Assembly: GCA_049487715.1 (NCBI GenBank)
Contig: CP150551.1
Coordinates: 62,001-126,000, forward strand
Source: Pycnococcus provasolii
Taxonomy: Eukaryota; Chlorophyta; Pseudoscourfieldiophyceae; Pseudoscourfieldiales
DNA: 64,000 bases
Direction: 5' to 3'
Position numbers and translations under genes: made by a program. The notes below the pieces were generated by a model. It searched no databases. It saw only the letters and a program-made list of their open reading frames with translations, and was not told the origin of the DNA. Below, piece by piece: positions 9,820 to 19,208 of the stretch (the stretch's first letter is position 1; every line of letters begins with the position of its first letter).

Positions 9820-12417
9820 CATGTTGTTCAATATCGTAGCATCAATATCCACACGAGCAGGTAAGCATGCCGTACAAGATGAAAGCACCCTCTGTCCTGG
9901 ACTCTGATGCCATGCACTCGTACACGGCAGATTCGCCGCAATGAATTCAACCTGCGCATACGTCCCAACTCCCCACCGAAGCACGCGAACAAAGGCATGC
10001 AGCGATTCCACGGTCGCCACCAACCCAGTAACATTATCTGCCAACTTCTCCTTCGCTTCCAAAAGCGCCTTCTCGAGGCGCAGCAATTCCACCACGAGCA
10101 CGCCTCTTCGACCTGCCTCCATCTGGCGCTTCAACCATAGACCCGCAAACTCTGTCGCACACCACGGTGACGCCTTGTATCCCTCAGGAATCATCGACAC
10201 CTCCTCTTCACGTTCTACCAAGAACGCAGCATGCCACTCCTTCATGACATTTGTCGTCAATGTCTCATCCCCACCATACAGCATCTTCTCAACCGCTTCG
10301 GTCAAGTGCACGTGTGCATATCGCAAGGAATACGCCACAGCCGGCCCCTTCTCGTCGTCACCACGTTTCAGAACTTCCAGGCACGATCGCGTCAGCTCAC
10401 CATGTCCACGAGACACGTTAGCTGCGTGCTCGCCTGATCGCTTCGTATCTCCCAAAAACTCACGCAGCGACAAGTGCAACGTCTGCAGCAGGTGATCGCG
10501 CTCCTCGAACAGAAGTCCCCAACCAGGTAGGCGCTTGCACGTCTCTCGCAAACGCAAACGATCAATATGCACCGACGAGAGAGGTTCACGCGAAGCGAGT
10601 ACAATGTCAATCAGCCTACGAACTTCCTCGTCATCCTTCGCTGCGCGATCAAACCAAAGCTTATACGCGGCATCAATATCCGCAGGTGGCTCCACGCTTG
10701 TGCCGTATCGCTTGACAAACTCGCGAGCAACAATCTGGTACACCTTTATGCTCTGCATGTTGCGCATCGCCTCTTCCCAGGGTCCTAGAAGGCGACTCTC
10801 CTCCTTTTCCACTTCCACCGCCACTGTCGCCGATCCCAAAACATGTGCAGGCTCCATCACGCGCATGCCACCCTCCCAATCGTGCTTCAGCACGCGTCGA
10901 CGAGGATAGTCACCATCTGCATCCGGGCGCGTCGTCACAAGTACAGAAACACTCGAGCGCACATCACGAGCGAGATGCCGGAGCAACCCAATCGCAGCAT
11001 TGGAGATGTGCCGGTCATCGTCCGCCTCGTCGAGCGCATCCAGCAAAATCACCGCATGCTTCTGCGATTCAATCAGCTTCTTCAGCGGTTTCACCAAAAG
11101 CGCATTCACCGCAACATCCGGGTCGACCAGCGCCTTTGCCGCGGTATCTTCCTCCAGATCAATCAGGCATTCGCGAACGACGTCAAAGCGTTGACCAAGC
11201 TGAAAGCCAAGCGACCTCACCATCTCGAGCACGTCCTGGCGCCTGACGTCCGCACGTTTGCAGAAGTGAGCCGCGTGAACCAAGTCGAGGGCTGCCGAGG
11301 CCACACTCGACTTGCCCTCTCCTGGTCCGCCAACAATGCATGCAAGACGTCCACCAGTCGACGTCACATGCTCACGCAGCTCCTCCAACTGGTAGTTGTT
11401 GCTCTGTCCACGCTCTCGCAACGCCTGCAAATCCGACTCGTAGCTCATCGGACGGAGCATGAAACGCAGCTTAAGCTCCTCCGTGAAGTGCTTCATGCTC
11501 GCAAACCCAAACTTGCCCGTGATTTCGCCGTGAATCATCTCCTTGTCCGCGGGCGAAAAGCACTGCGCCGTCTCCGCGTCGATGTTGCGAATGTGATGTG
11601 ACACGTCCTTTTCTGAGAATCCGTGCGTCACGAGCTGCAGCTTCTGCGGTGGTGTCGACCCGATCTCGTACAGGCACCACAACCTCGTCAACGGAATGAC
11701 GCGATCTTTATCCAGCACGACGAGCGTCGCGCGCGACGTCGCTATCGTACCAGCGAGCGTGCGGCCGTCGTCGAGCTCTTTCATGGCCGAGAATACTCCA
11801 CCCGTGTCGTCCTGGTTGATGGCGAAAATGTCAAGCCACACGTACGTATCTGCTTGAGCAGCGCCTGCAAGTGCCCCAGTCACGCTCTCCACGAGGTCGA
11901 CGAAAGTGCTTCCCCACGCGTGCGAAATGAAGTACGTCGGCGCGCCCACAGGAAGGTTCTTTGCTTGCGCGTAGCTCATGTGCTCTTTGCGTGCCAGCGA
12001 GCGCACGAAGCACTCGACGATATCCGTCGTGTACATCTGCTCGAACGGGATGTCGCGGTACTCCACCGGAACAGGCTTGCCACTCTTTGTTTTTTCAGCC
12101 GCACGTCTCTTATCGCGGTGCGTCTCTAGATTGACGGACGTCACTATCAATACAGTATCCTTTCCACCTCCATCCTCCTCAGCCATGAATTCCTTGACGA
12201 CGTCCCAGCTATGCGTCGTTCCGGCTTGCGCCTTAACAAACTGTGCAAGCCATGCTAAACCGACTGCTCGGTACACGGGCGATTCAGGTAAGTGTTCGTT
12301 GTTGTGTTTCCCACTTACATCGCTGATTTGCTTGACTGGCAGCGGCGTCGTTGTCTTTGACGTCGACGAGGACGAGGACGAGGACGAGCGCGCCGCGTTT
12401 GATGACGCGCACCCCAT
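8071..12417 (-). CDS. NLR-like protein: TIR-like domain, P-loop NTPase, 14 WD40 repeats
   Basis: About 1448 aa from the ATG at 12417. I chose this start because it gives MGCASS, a classic N-myristoylation plus palmitoylation motif. The frame stays open upstream to 12627, but that stretch reads like 5' UTR. Residues ~160-255 form a TIR/SHAW-like domain (YFISHAWG, WLDIFAINQ, RLWCLYEI). Residues ~355-500 form a NACHT/STAND-type NTPase with Walker A GGPGEGKSS, Walker B VILLDALDEADD and a following LVTTRPD. A helical linker follows, and from residue 867 there are 14 tandem WD40 repeats of 42 aa, enough for two seven-bladed propellers. This layout matches STAND receptors, in which the repeats sense a ligand and the N-terminal domain signals. 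The domain order is seen directly; an immune or self-recognition role is inference. The gene is convergent with REV3. Confidence 0.88.
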   Translation of the reverse strand: MGCASSNAARSSSSSSSSTSKTTTPLPVKQISDVSGKHNNEHLPESPVYRAVGLAWLAQFVKAQAGTTHSWDVVKEFMAEEDGGGKDTVLIVTSVNLETHRDKRRAAEKTKSGKPVPVEYRDIPFEQMYTTDIVECFVRSLARKEHMSYAQAKNLPVGAPTYFISHAWGSTFVDLVESVTGALAGAAQADTYVWLDIFAINQDDTGGVFSAMKELDDGRTLAGTIATSRATLVVLDKDRVIPLTRLWCLYEIGSTPPQKLQLVTHGFSEKDVSHHIRNIDAETAQCFSPADKEMIHGEITGKFGFASMKHFTEELKLRFMLRPMSYESDLQALRERGQSNNYQLEELREHVTSTGGRLACIVGGPGEGKSSVASAALDLVHAAHFCKRADVRRQDVLEMVRSLGFQLGQRFDVVRECLIDLEEDTAAKALVDPDVAVNALLVKPLKKLIESQKHAVILLDALDEADDDRHISNAAIGLLRHLARDVRSSVSVLVTTRPDADGDYPRRRVLKHDWEGGMRVMEPAHVLGSATVAVEVEKEESRLLGPWEEAMRNMQSIKVYQIVAREFVKRYGTSVEPPADIDAAYKLWFDRAAKDDEEVRRLIDIVLASREPLSSVHIDRLRLRETCKRLPGWGLLFEERDHLLQTLHLSLREFLGDTKRSGEHAANVSRGHGELTRSCLEVLKRGDDEKGPAVAYSLRYAHVHLTEAVEKMLYGGDETLTTNVMKEWHAAFLVEREEEVSMIPEGYKASPWCATEFAGLWLKRQMEAGRRGVLVVELLRLEKALLEAKEKLADNVTGLVATVESLHAFVRVLRWGVGTYAQVEFIAANLPCTSAWHQSPGQRVLSSCTACLPARVDIDATILNNMKGHSGRVYSASYSADGTRIVSASKDKTIRVWDATTGACISVLKGHSREVTSASYSADGTHIVSASEDKTVRVWDATTGACISVLEGHSNWVTSASYSADGTRIVSASGDKTVRVWDATTGACLSVLEGHSSYVTSASYSADGTRIVSASEDNTVRVWDATTGACISVLEGHSDGVTSASYSADGTRIVSASRDKTVRVWDATTGACISVLEGHSNWVTSASYSADGTRIVSASWDKTVRVWDATTGACISVLEGHSGRVTSASYSADGTRIVSASHDNTVRVWDATTGACISVLEGHSGRVRSASYSADGTRIVSASEDKTVRVWDATTGACLSVLEGHSGRVYSASYSADGTRIVSASEDKTVRVWDATTGACLSVLEGHSSWVRSASYSADSTRIVSASHDGTVRVWDATTGACLSVLEGHSSVVTSASYSADGTRIVSASEDKTVRVWDATTGACLSVLEGHSSGVTSASYSADGTRIVSASDDNTVRVWDATTGACLSVLEGHSSVVTSASYSADGTRIVSASVDNTVRVWDATTGACLSVLEGHSSVVTSASYSADGTRIVSASEDKTVRVWDATMS

Positions 12418-13754
12418 AGAGAGATCGACTATACGTTTTGCAGGCACGCCACCAGTACAGTACACAATGGATTGGCACACAAGCAGTGTGTGTGTGACGA
12501 GGTGCCAAGGCCGCAAGAAACAGGCTGACAGGGGTTGGCAAGAAACACGGTTTTCTTGCGTGCGGTGATTCACCCACTTATAAAATAAAAAATAAAAACA
12601 ATAAATACCAGGTATTCTTAAATACATTGGCCCACCCTAACTCAGGACTCGCCATTCGACAGTCAGTCAGTCACCTTGTCGACGCCGTATCCGAGGAAAG
12701 GGATCCGAGGAAGTCGGCGACCTAGAAGTACCTTTACAGTAAGTCGGCGCAACCAGGGAAGGCGCATGATCGCCATCCTGTCACCCACCCAAGACACCCA
12801 TGCAGGACCGAGAACTCGAGAAGTATGACCAGAGACAAGGTCCGAGTTTAAGACATTTCATAGGCTGTTTGGCCCGGAATAAGACATATCATAGGCTGTT
12901 TCAGATTGATCACATTTTATTAGGTAAAATCAGTCCATGATTTAGCCTGCAAGCTAGGTCGGCAGAAATGGTCGTACCCGGCAGAAATTATCGTAACCCT
13001 AACCCTAACCCAGACTCAGCCAGCAGCGCTGATGATCGCGCGGGATGGGAGGGTTTCAGATGGGAGGGTCGTTTCTTATTCCCTAACCCTATACTCTGGA
13101 GACGCGACCATTTCAACCGACCAAGATGAATTTCACGATCCTCGACCTGTCCCGCCGACCAAAAAAATGCCGACCTATTTCGCCGACCAGTCTGAAACAG
13201 CCTATGATATGTCTTATTCCGGGCCAAACAGCCTATGAAATGTCTTACTGTAAACTCGACAAGGTCCAGAGTACCCTAGGTGTCCAGAGTCCAGAGACCT
13301 CTCAGCCTCCCTCCTGACAGGCCTGTGAGTGCGTGCGTGCGTGAAGAAACCGATAGTAGAGGCACGAGAACTGAGGGTGAACGGTCCGGTCCGTCCATCC
13401 GAACGCAAAGGGAAGGGACGAACACCACCTGGAACACATGGAACGAGCCTCGGGAAGGGATTTTAATACTTAATTAACCATGGAGGGGAATCCACCAGTC
13501 CATGTGCCAGGCGAGCATGTGTATGTAAGACGAGCATGTGTAACTTTAAGACGACCCACTGACCCAGCACGTTCAGGAACCGCCTCAATAACGTTGAGTG
13601 GGTGACCATCCCTCCTCTCAGCCTCTCAGCTCCAAGGCGCTCCTAGCTAGGTGGTCATGAGCGTCCCCACGCTCGGACGCTCGGACACCCTTAAGGTGGC
13701 ACCCACAACGAACGCCCTTAAGATAGACGTTAAGATAGACTACTAATAATAATA
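12418..13754. other. Long divergent spacer without a supportable gene
   Basis: This lies between the NLR-like gene (-) and the IQ-motif gene (+). It contains the inverted-repeat element described separately. CCCTAA-type tracts occur at 12994-13011 and 13081-13090, GTCGGC/CCGACC motifs recur between 12710 and 13190, and CCTTAAG motifs occur at about 13688-13735. I see no coding or RNA gene in it. Confidence 0.5.
12849..13247. mobile_element. MITE-like element with perfect 57-bp inverted repeats
   Basis: Bases 12849-12905 and 13191-13247 are exact reverse complements over 57 bp; a GAGTTTA block continues the match outside both arms after a 3-bp gap. Each arm holds two copies of a ~20-bp unit (AAGACATWTCATAGGCTGTTT) separated by GGCCCGGAAT. 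The 285-bp interior has no ORF but carries a CCCTAA tract and repeated GGTCGGC motifs. I see no target-site duplication, so assignment to a transposon class is tentative. Confidence 0.6.
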
Positions 13755-16700
13755 ATGTCCGGCTTAGTCCGGTCCAGCACGCTCGACCACTCTTCTTCTG
13801 GTGGTGGGATGAACGTGCACATTCGTATCACGCAAATCGACGTGTTTAGAGATTTGGTCACCGCCTCGTTAGCCACTTCGACTTCAAACGCTACTTCAAC
13901 AAACGTCAGCGAGGTTGCCGTGGTACAAGGCGCGTTCCAAGGAGCGTTCGGACACGGCGAGCACTTCACGCACGCGGACACGCTCAACGACGATAACGAA
14001 GACGACGACGAAGAAGAAAATAAACAAAACGCAAACACGCACGTAACACAGAATAGGGGAATCGTGCTTCTGCGCCTCCCGCCGCTAGGAACGAACGACC
14101 CAGACGGCGACGCAATTAGCGCATTCGAAAGGACGTCGCTGCCTGCGGGACTCGTCGTCAGGCGGGCGCCCATCGCTAAGCCAGTCGACGCGCCGTACCT
14201 CAGGAGCGGAGGCAAACTCGTGCTCAGTCCGAAGTCTGTCGCGCACGCACAGGCCATCACGCGACTGCGCAGGCGAGGGTGCGCGGTGCCGCTGGCTCTT
14301 AAACTAGCCGCGAAGCAGCGAGGCGAGAACGCGGAGAAGATCCGGCGGAAGTATGAACAGTACGTTACAGTCGAGGTGCCTGGCACCGAAAAGTTCAGGG
14401 AAGCGCTCGCAGACGCGGTGGGAGAGGCGAACGACGACCTCAACGAATCCGACGCCCCACGCGAACAGCTGCTCGAGCCGTATCTGGACTTGACGCTGTC
14501 GCGCGTCGCCGCCGCGGTGTCCATACAGGCAACATGGAGAGCATATCTCGCGAGACAGAGCCTCGTGCCAGACCTGTGCAGCCGTGCCCTGCGCCGACGC
14601 GCGTGCGTATTCATACAGCGATGGCTTCGAGGGCGCACCATGATCCGGCGACTGAACATGCTGCACGAGGTGGCGGCGAGGGTGGCTGAGCTATCGTCGA
14701 AAGCCTTCCCCTCGGAGGGCGGCGGCGAGCGCAGCCTGATGGTCACATACGGATGCCAGGAGGCGCTGCTGAGGCAGCAGGAGCTGTGCACCGCACTGCC
14801 AAAGCACCTGAGCCTCATTACGGAGCAGCGGCTGTTCTTCACGTTCGACAATAAGAGCAGGGTGGTGATCGTCTCCAGCGAGACGCGGCCGGGCTTGCCC
14901 CTGTGGACGGGCGTGAAGATCCCGCACGTCACTCTCGCGCAACTCAGCGAGGACTTTGAAGGGTTACCGCCTCGTGTGTTCACGGCGCACGACGTAATGG
15001 AGCTGCTGCGAACCGGCGCTGATATGGTTCCCGTGGAGCCCAATCAGTCTTACCGCCGTCTTGCGCTGGAAGGACGCCCATATCGCCGCGTAACATTCTC
15101 ATCGTCCGAGGAGGCTATGAATCGCGCCGCGCTTCTTGTCGCGCTCACGTGGCGTTCTCCGAATGGGGCGCAGGCAGGCTACGCAGCACACCTCGAGGAC
15201 GTTGCGGACGTGCTAGCCCGTTCTCCCAGCCCTGATCGCGTCGCCACCGCGAGCGTCACGCTCACCGTCGGCAACGAGGCTGACGAGGAACACTCTCTGG
15301 TATCGGAGAAGGAGAATGCGCAGCTGATTCTTGCGAAGATGCTTGCGAACAAGCTGCCGGAGGGCAGCTTGATGCGGCCATTTGTGGGTATGCTCAAGGC
15401 ACCGACCACGATGCTGCAGGGGCAGCTGGCAAGGTGCCTGCGCTCGAGCGTGAGATTCCTCAGCTCCGACGAGCGTCTGTTTGCACGGCTGTTGGTGCGC
15501 GGAGGTCCTCGAGATCTTATCGAGTCCCTGCGTCCCGACCTGTTCGACGAGCGAGAAGATCCGTGGGGACGTGACGTGTGCGCGAGCACCTCGTTAACCT
15601 CGTACTGGCACTCGCTGCACCTTGACGACGTCGACGGGGAGATGGTCGGTACGCGCATGGTGCATCCGTCGTCGTCGCGCGTCGAGGTGGCGGAGGATGC
15701 CGTGTTCAGCAACGCACATGCAACTCGAGCCGACACGGATTTCCTTCGGGCTGCTCGCGAACGTGCGAGGGAGAACCTCATCAGAGACGTGGAAATGCTG
15801 AAGCTGAACCGCGCGAGCGGTGCGTACGCCCCAATGCACGAATTCTCGTCGAGAACGGGCCACTGCTTGAACGTGAACCCGCCCGATCGCGAGGAAACGC
15901 GCCAAGCTTTCGAGACAAAGACGCAGGACACGCTCGCTGCGCTGACAGCAAGCACGACGGCGCGCCGCGAGCTCACTGCGGCAAATAAGGCGCAGGTGAA
16001 AAATGCCAGGGTTGACCACACACAGAGCCTGCGCGACGCTGGCGCGGATATGAAGCTTCGCCTCACGACGGGGAGGCAGCACGTGCGCCGAACGGAGGAT
16101 CGCGACGCAATGTGCAAGGTTGCGGCAATTCGCAAGGCGCGCATGCGCCACTCGATGCGCCACGATGCTTCGATGTTTGCGAGCGCCTTTACGAGGCAGC
16201 AGAATGCGCTGACGCGCGAGATTCGCATCGCGGAGATTCGCCAGCAACGCTACGTGGACGCGATTGCGGAGAGAGATCGTGGCGAGGAGAGGCGTGCAGA
16301 GCGCACTGCGAAGCGCGAGGAGCATAGGTCGGACATGAGGGACCGCAAGGGCATGATTCGGGCTTCAGCGGAGAAAACGCGCACATTTATCACGGATGGT
16401 TACCAACGCGAGCTGGATCGTCAGGAGATGGAGAGGAATGGCGTGAAGGCTGGAGCGGTGAGGGCAAAGCACTGGCACAGCCTAATTGCTCCCAAGGGAG
16501 GTGCACCATTCCCAATCGAAGGATCTCGCACGCTCACGCATCGCCAGTTACCGATGACAACAGTCAGTCGTGCCGAGGATGAGGAAGATGACGATCTTGC
16601 GTTTGAAGACAGCTTCGAAGTCTTCGGTGGCTTTGATCAAGATCCCTACTACGACAGCCTCGACAGCTCCGACTTGCCGACGCGAAGTTCCGTATTTGTT

Positions 16701-16784
16701 GATGGCGGTGGCGACGATGATTTAGGAGCAGCAAAGGAGGTGATGCAAGAAGAATTGGCGACGACGACTGTTGGAGAAGTTTAA
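13755..16784 (+). CDS. IQ-motif protein of unknown function
   Basis: This is a 1009-aa ORF from the ATG at 13755; M19 (MNVHIRITQID) is an alternative start. An acidic low-complexity stretch near residues 78-90 precedes two IQ motifs, VSIQATWRAYLARQ (~255-268) and VFIQRWLRGRTMIRR (~285-299), which are the usual calmodulin-binding sites. The middle (~300-600) has no domain I recognise. Residues ~690-890 are rich in Arg, Glu and Ala and probably form a helix or coiled coil. The C-terminus is acidic (EDEEDDDLAFEDSFE). IQ plus coiled-coil proteins are frequent in cilia and the cytoskeleton, but that role is only a guess here. The gene is convergent with the carbonic anhydrase gene, 184 bp away. 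Confidence 0.8.
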   Translation: MSGLVRSSTLDHSSSGGGMNVHIRITQIDVFRDLVTASLATSTSNATSTNVSEVAVVQGAFQGAFGHGEHFTHADTLNDDNEDDDEEENKQNANTHVTQNRGIVLLRLPPLGTNDPDGDAISAFERTSLPAGLVVRRAPIAKPVDAPYLRSGGKLVLSPKSVAHAQAITRLRRRGCAVPLALKLAAKQRGENAEKIRRKYEQYVTVEVPGTEKFREALADAVGEANDDLNESDAPREQLLEPYLDLTLSRVAAAVSIQATWRAYLARQSLVPDLCSRALRRRACVFIQRWLRGRTMIRRLNMLHEVAARVAELSSKAFPSEGGGERSLMVTYGCQEALLRQQELCTALPKHLSLITEQRLFFTFDNKSRVVIVSSETRPGLPLWTGVKIPHVTLAQLSEDFEGLPPRVFTAHDVMELLRTGADMVPVEPNQSYRRLALEGRPYRRVTFSSSEEAMNRAALLVALTWRSPNGAQAGYAAHLEDVADVLARSPSPDRVATASVTLTVGNEADEEHSLVSEKENAQLILAKMLANKLPEGSLMRPFVGMLKAPTTMLQGQLARCLRSSVRFLSSDERLFARLLVRGGPRDLIESLRPDLFDEREDPWGRDVCASTSLTSYWHSLHLDDVDGEMVGTRMVHPSSSRVEVAEDAVFSNAHATRADTDFLRAARERARENLIRDVEMLKLNRASGAYAPMHEFSSRTGHCLNVNPPDREETRQAFETKTQDTLAALTASTTARRELTAANKAQVKNARVDHTQSLRDAGADMKLRLTTGRQHVRRTEDRDAMCKVAAIRKARMRHSMRHDASMFASAFTRQQNALTREIRIAEIRQQRYVDAIAERDRGEERRAERTAKREEHRSDMRDRKGMIRASAEKTRTFITDGYQRELDRQEMERNGVKAGAVRAKHWHSLIAPKGGAPFPIEGSRTLTHRQLPMTTVSRAEDEEDDDLAFEDSFEVFGGFDQDPYYDSLDSSDLPTRSSVFVDGGGDDDLGAAKEVMQEELATTTVGEV

Positions 16785-16968
16785 CAACAACATTGTGATT
16801 TTTTTCTTTCCCTGTAATAAAAACCTAAAACTTTTACAACACGTGTGCAACAAACTTTACGAGAATCCTCATCGTAGTCGTAGTCTTCGTCGTCGTGCAA
16901 CAATTTACGCGGTCGTATTCATTCTCATCATTCATCATCGATTCACTGCCACTCGAGCAGGTCTCTCT

Positions 16969-18090
16969 CTAGTGAAGACGCTGGTGATTGTCCGCAGCGA
17001 ACTGATCCGCAACGAGCTCTCGCGCTCCATGCGCGTGCAGGTCATCCGACATGTCAGCCTTCTGCGCTTTCATGTCCTCGCACAGCTTGTCCATCGAGCT
17101 CGCGGACACCATGTGGCACTTGCGATCCACCTGCCACGTGATGGGCGTGAACCTCGAGCAGATCTCGTTGCTTCGAGTCGTGCCCGTTGTCGACCCCGTG
17201 TATTTCGCAACATCCATATCAGGATACTCGATCCACCCGTTGAGGAGGTTGTCGTTGTAGTAAGTCTCGTCGTTGACGATCGTGTACACCTGCGCCTGAA
17301 CGCCAATCTTCTGGAACGTGTTCAGCGGATCGAGACTGATGATGCCACTTTTGCAGAAGACGCCGTCGTAGAACGGCGTCTGCATCTGCCACTCCGTACC
17401 GCACATGCCGGCGGCGGAGTGTGGCCAGTGAACCTCGTACGTCTGTCCAACCTGCATGCCTTCGCAGTGCTTCCAGTCGAACGGCTTCGTGAACTTCTCG
17501 TCGTACATTGTATCGGCGTTGTAGTAGTTGCACTGGAAGCCTAGGCGCGCCTTCTCGGCGAGCATGCTGCGGCTACGACGACGACGGCGAGTGGTCGTCG
17601 GTCCGGTTCCATTCTCGTCAAACTGACCGACGGACAAGTGCTCAGCACCGAGATGCCAGTGAACATTGACGGGGCACAACCCAGCCTCCTTGTACGACGT
17701 GACGATTGGAACGCGATCGCCAGCGTCGAACTCGCCATTGTAACCCTTCGTCACGTTCGCGCCCGCTTGCTCGAGCGCCTGTTTGACACCGGCCTCGATG
17801 CACTGCACATTCTTGAAGTACTCGTCGCCTTCTTCGGGACCATGCAGCGGCTTCTTGCCGACGCACGGGTTGTCCTTTTGCCCTACGAGGGTAATCATGT
17901 TGCCGTCTTCGCCTTCTTCCTCAATGACTGCATCACCACCATCACCACTGGGAGGAGCTGCCATTACATCGATACCGAGTCCCTCCTCCACGGACACGGC
18001 GGCTTTTGGTTCTTCAGCGGAGACAGATAGCAGGTGGGAGGAGAGTGCGAGCAGCATCAGCATCATGGTTGTCGTCATCGTTGTCGCCAT
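16969..18090 (-). CDS. Delta-class carbonic anhydrase, secreted
   Basis: A 373-aa protein that interconverts CO2 and bicarbonate. It belongs to the delta class first described from the diatom TWCA1 and also found in haptophytes, dinoflagellates and prasinophytes. I took the ATG at 18090 because it gives a clear signal peptide (MATTMTTTMMLMLLALSSHLLS, then VSAEE); the frame is open upstream to 18243. Diagnostic segments are CPVNVHWHLGAEHLS, FDWKHCEGM, YEVHWPHSAAGMCGT and TPFYDGVFC. His residues in the HWH and EVHWPH blocks are candidate zinc ligands, and several Cys could form disulfides. The Arg-rich run TTTRRRRRRSRS is an insertion near residue 200. The signal peptide points to an external or periplasmic role in inorganic carbon supply. 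Confidence 0.9.
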   Translation of the reverse strand: MATTMTTTMMLMLLALSSHLLSVSAEEPKAAVSVEEGLGIDVMAAPPSGDGGDAVIEEEGEDGNMITLVGQKDNPCVGKKPLHGPEEGDEYFKNVQCIEAGVKQALEQAGANVTKGYNGEFDAGDRVPIVTSYKEAGLCPVNVHWHLGAEHLSVGQFDENGTGPTTTRRRRRSRSMLAEKARLGFQCNYYNADTMYDEKFTKPFDWKHCEGMQVGQTYEVHWPHSAAGMCGTEWQMQTPFYDGVFCKSGIISLDPLNTFQKIGVQAQVYTIVNDETYYNDNLLNGWIEYPDMDVAKYTGSTTGTTRSNEICSRFTPITWQVDRKCHMVSASSMDKLCEDMKAQKADMSDDLHAHGARELVADQFAADNHQRLH

Positions 18091-18497
18091 GATGATGAAA
18101 GGGGAAGAGAAGTGAAAAGTGACGAGGTTATTACGACGGAAGCCGTAAGAGGACTTTCTGGGTGGCGGCTGGGGGGATAAAACAAAATTCCAAAGATTTC
18201 TATTTTCTTGGACAGATTGCTGACCAGGGCGAATTTCTACCACAAAGCTCGATCGCAGCTTGGAATTTGGATCGTGATCCAGTTAAGTCGTTAACCGATT
18301 TTTTTCCTTTCGGGGGGATACCTCGCTGAACCAAAATCTTTGGGTGGGAAAAATTTTCCCCCGCCGCGGGATCCCGGTTCGGCCCAACTATAAACATTAG
18401 ATCGCATCCACTCAGTCACTCATGTCCGACGAATACATGCTCACCGACGCATGGTGGAACGGCCACGGCCCCTTTCACTTCGAAGCATGCGCCAGGG
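18091..18497. other. Divergent spacer, no gene seen
   Basis: This is the 5' region of the carbonic anhydrase (-) and of the small ORF (+). It holds short G-rich runs and AAAATTT-type tracts. I see no RNA gene or repeat in it. Confidence 0.4.
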
Positions 18498-19059
18498 ATG
18501 ACGGTACCAACGCACGTCTCGCACATTACTAGTCGATACCATGAAAGAACCAGTACTAAAGGTGCGTTGTTCGACATGTTCGAACAACACAAGTATAGCT
18601 ATCACAAAGCCTCCTCTCAACACGCCTCGGAATACATCAAATTCGCCATACCGTCATTACCACTCAGTACCATGAAAGAACTAGTGAAGAACACGGTTCG
18701 TTATGTTTCTTTTGATGAGCCCCTTTTAGAACGTGTCGTCCAGGCAGTTCTATTAGGGCGCAAATGCAAAAAGTCCTTCGCGTACAACGCGCCGGGCTTG
18801 CGCGACGCCGTCTACCTCTACATCAAGTACACGACGGGAGGAAACTTGCGTTTTTCGATGAGCAAGTCCCTCTACTCCACGAACCCCACTCCTCGCCTTT
18901 TCGCCAACGACGCCGTACGTCTACAACTTGAGCATGGGCTCGTTCAATTACGTCGGACTGAAAAAGGCGGTGCATGGGCCATATGCGGATTGCTACATTG
19001 GCTCTTCGGTGCTTCTCCTTTTTTGGATCCTGGGGAGCGGACTCCATGACAGTAAGTAA
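18498..19059 (+). CDS. Small hypothetical membrane protein with apparent frame break
   Basis: I do not recognise this gene. From the ATG at 18498, or more likely 18672 (MKELVKN), the frame looks coding (C/G-ending codons) through SKSLYSTNPTPRL. It then degrades, and coding character moves to the +1 frame (PYVYNLSMGSFNYVGLKK), which ends at 19059 after a hydrophobic segment CYIGSSVLLLFWILGSGL. The switch lies between 18858 and about 18920. The TTTT at 18898-18901 is the simplest site, and losing one base there gives 187 codons. A GTACGT splice-donor match at 18915 and a GTAAGT at about 19051 are alternatives that would end exons instead. The near-duplicate ACCATGAAAGAAC at about 18540 and 18670 makes the start uncertain. 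Confidence 0.4.
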
Positions 19060-19208
19060 CCTTCATTCTTACCATTCTCTAGTACTGTATATGGGAAATG
19101 TGGTCGTCGTCGGAAGAAGAATAAAGTTCAATCAAATTATTACAGTAGTACTACTTACTTACTAAGCCATCCATCCATTCATCCATCCATTCATCCGTCT
19201 TTTTTTAT

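Noticed and set aside
8063-9907. Long plus-strand ORFs across 8.0-9.9 kb (repeats such as SHTRTVLSSLAETMRVPSAEY)
   Set aside because: They are antisense shadows of the WD40 repeat array, open only because the repeat is in phase.
8071-12627. CRISPR-like regularly spaced repeat array
   Set aside because: The 126-bp periodicity is a coding WD40 tandem repeat in a eukaryotic gene, with no unique spacers.
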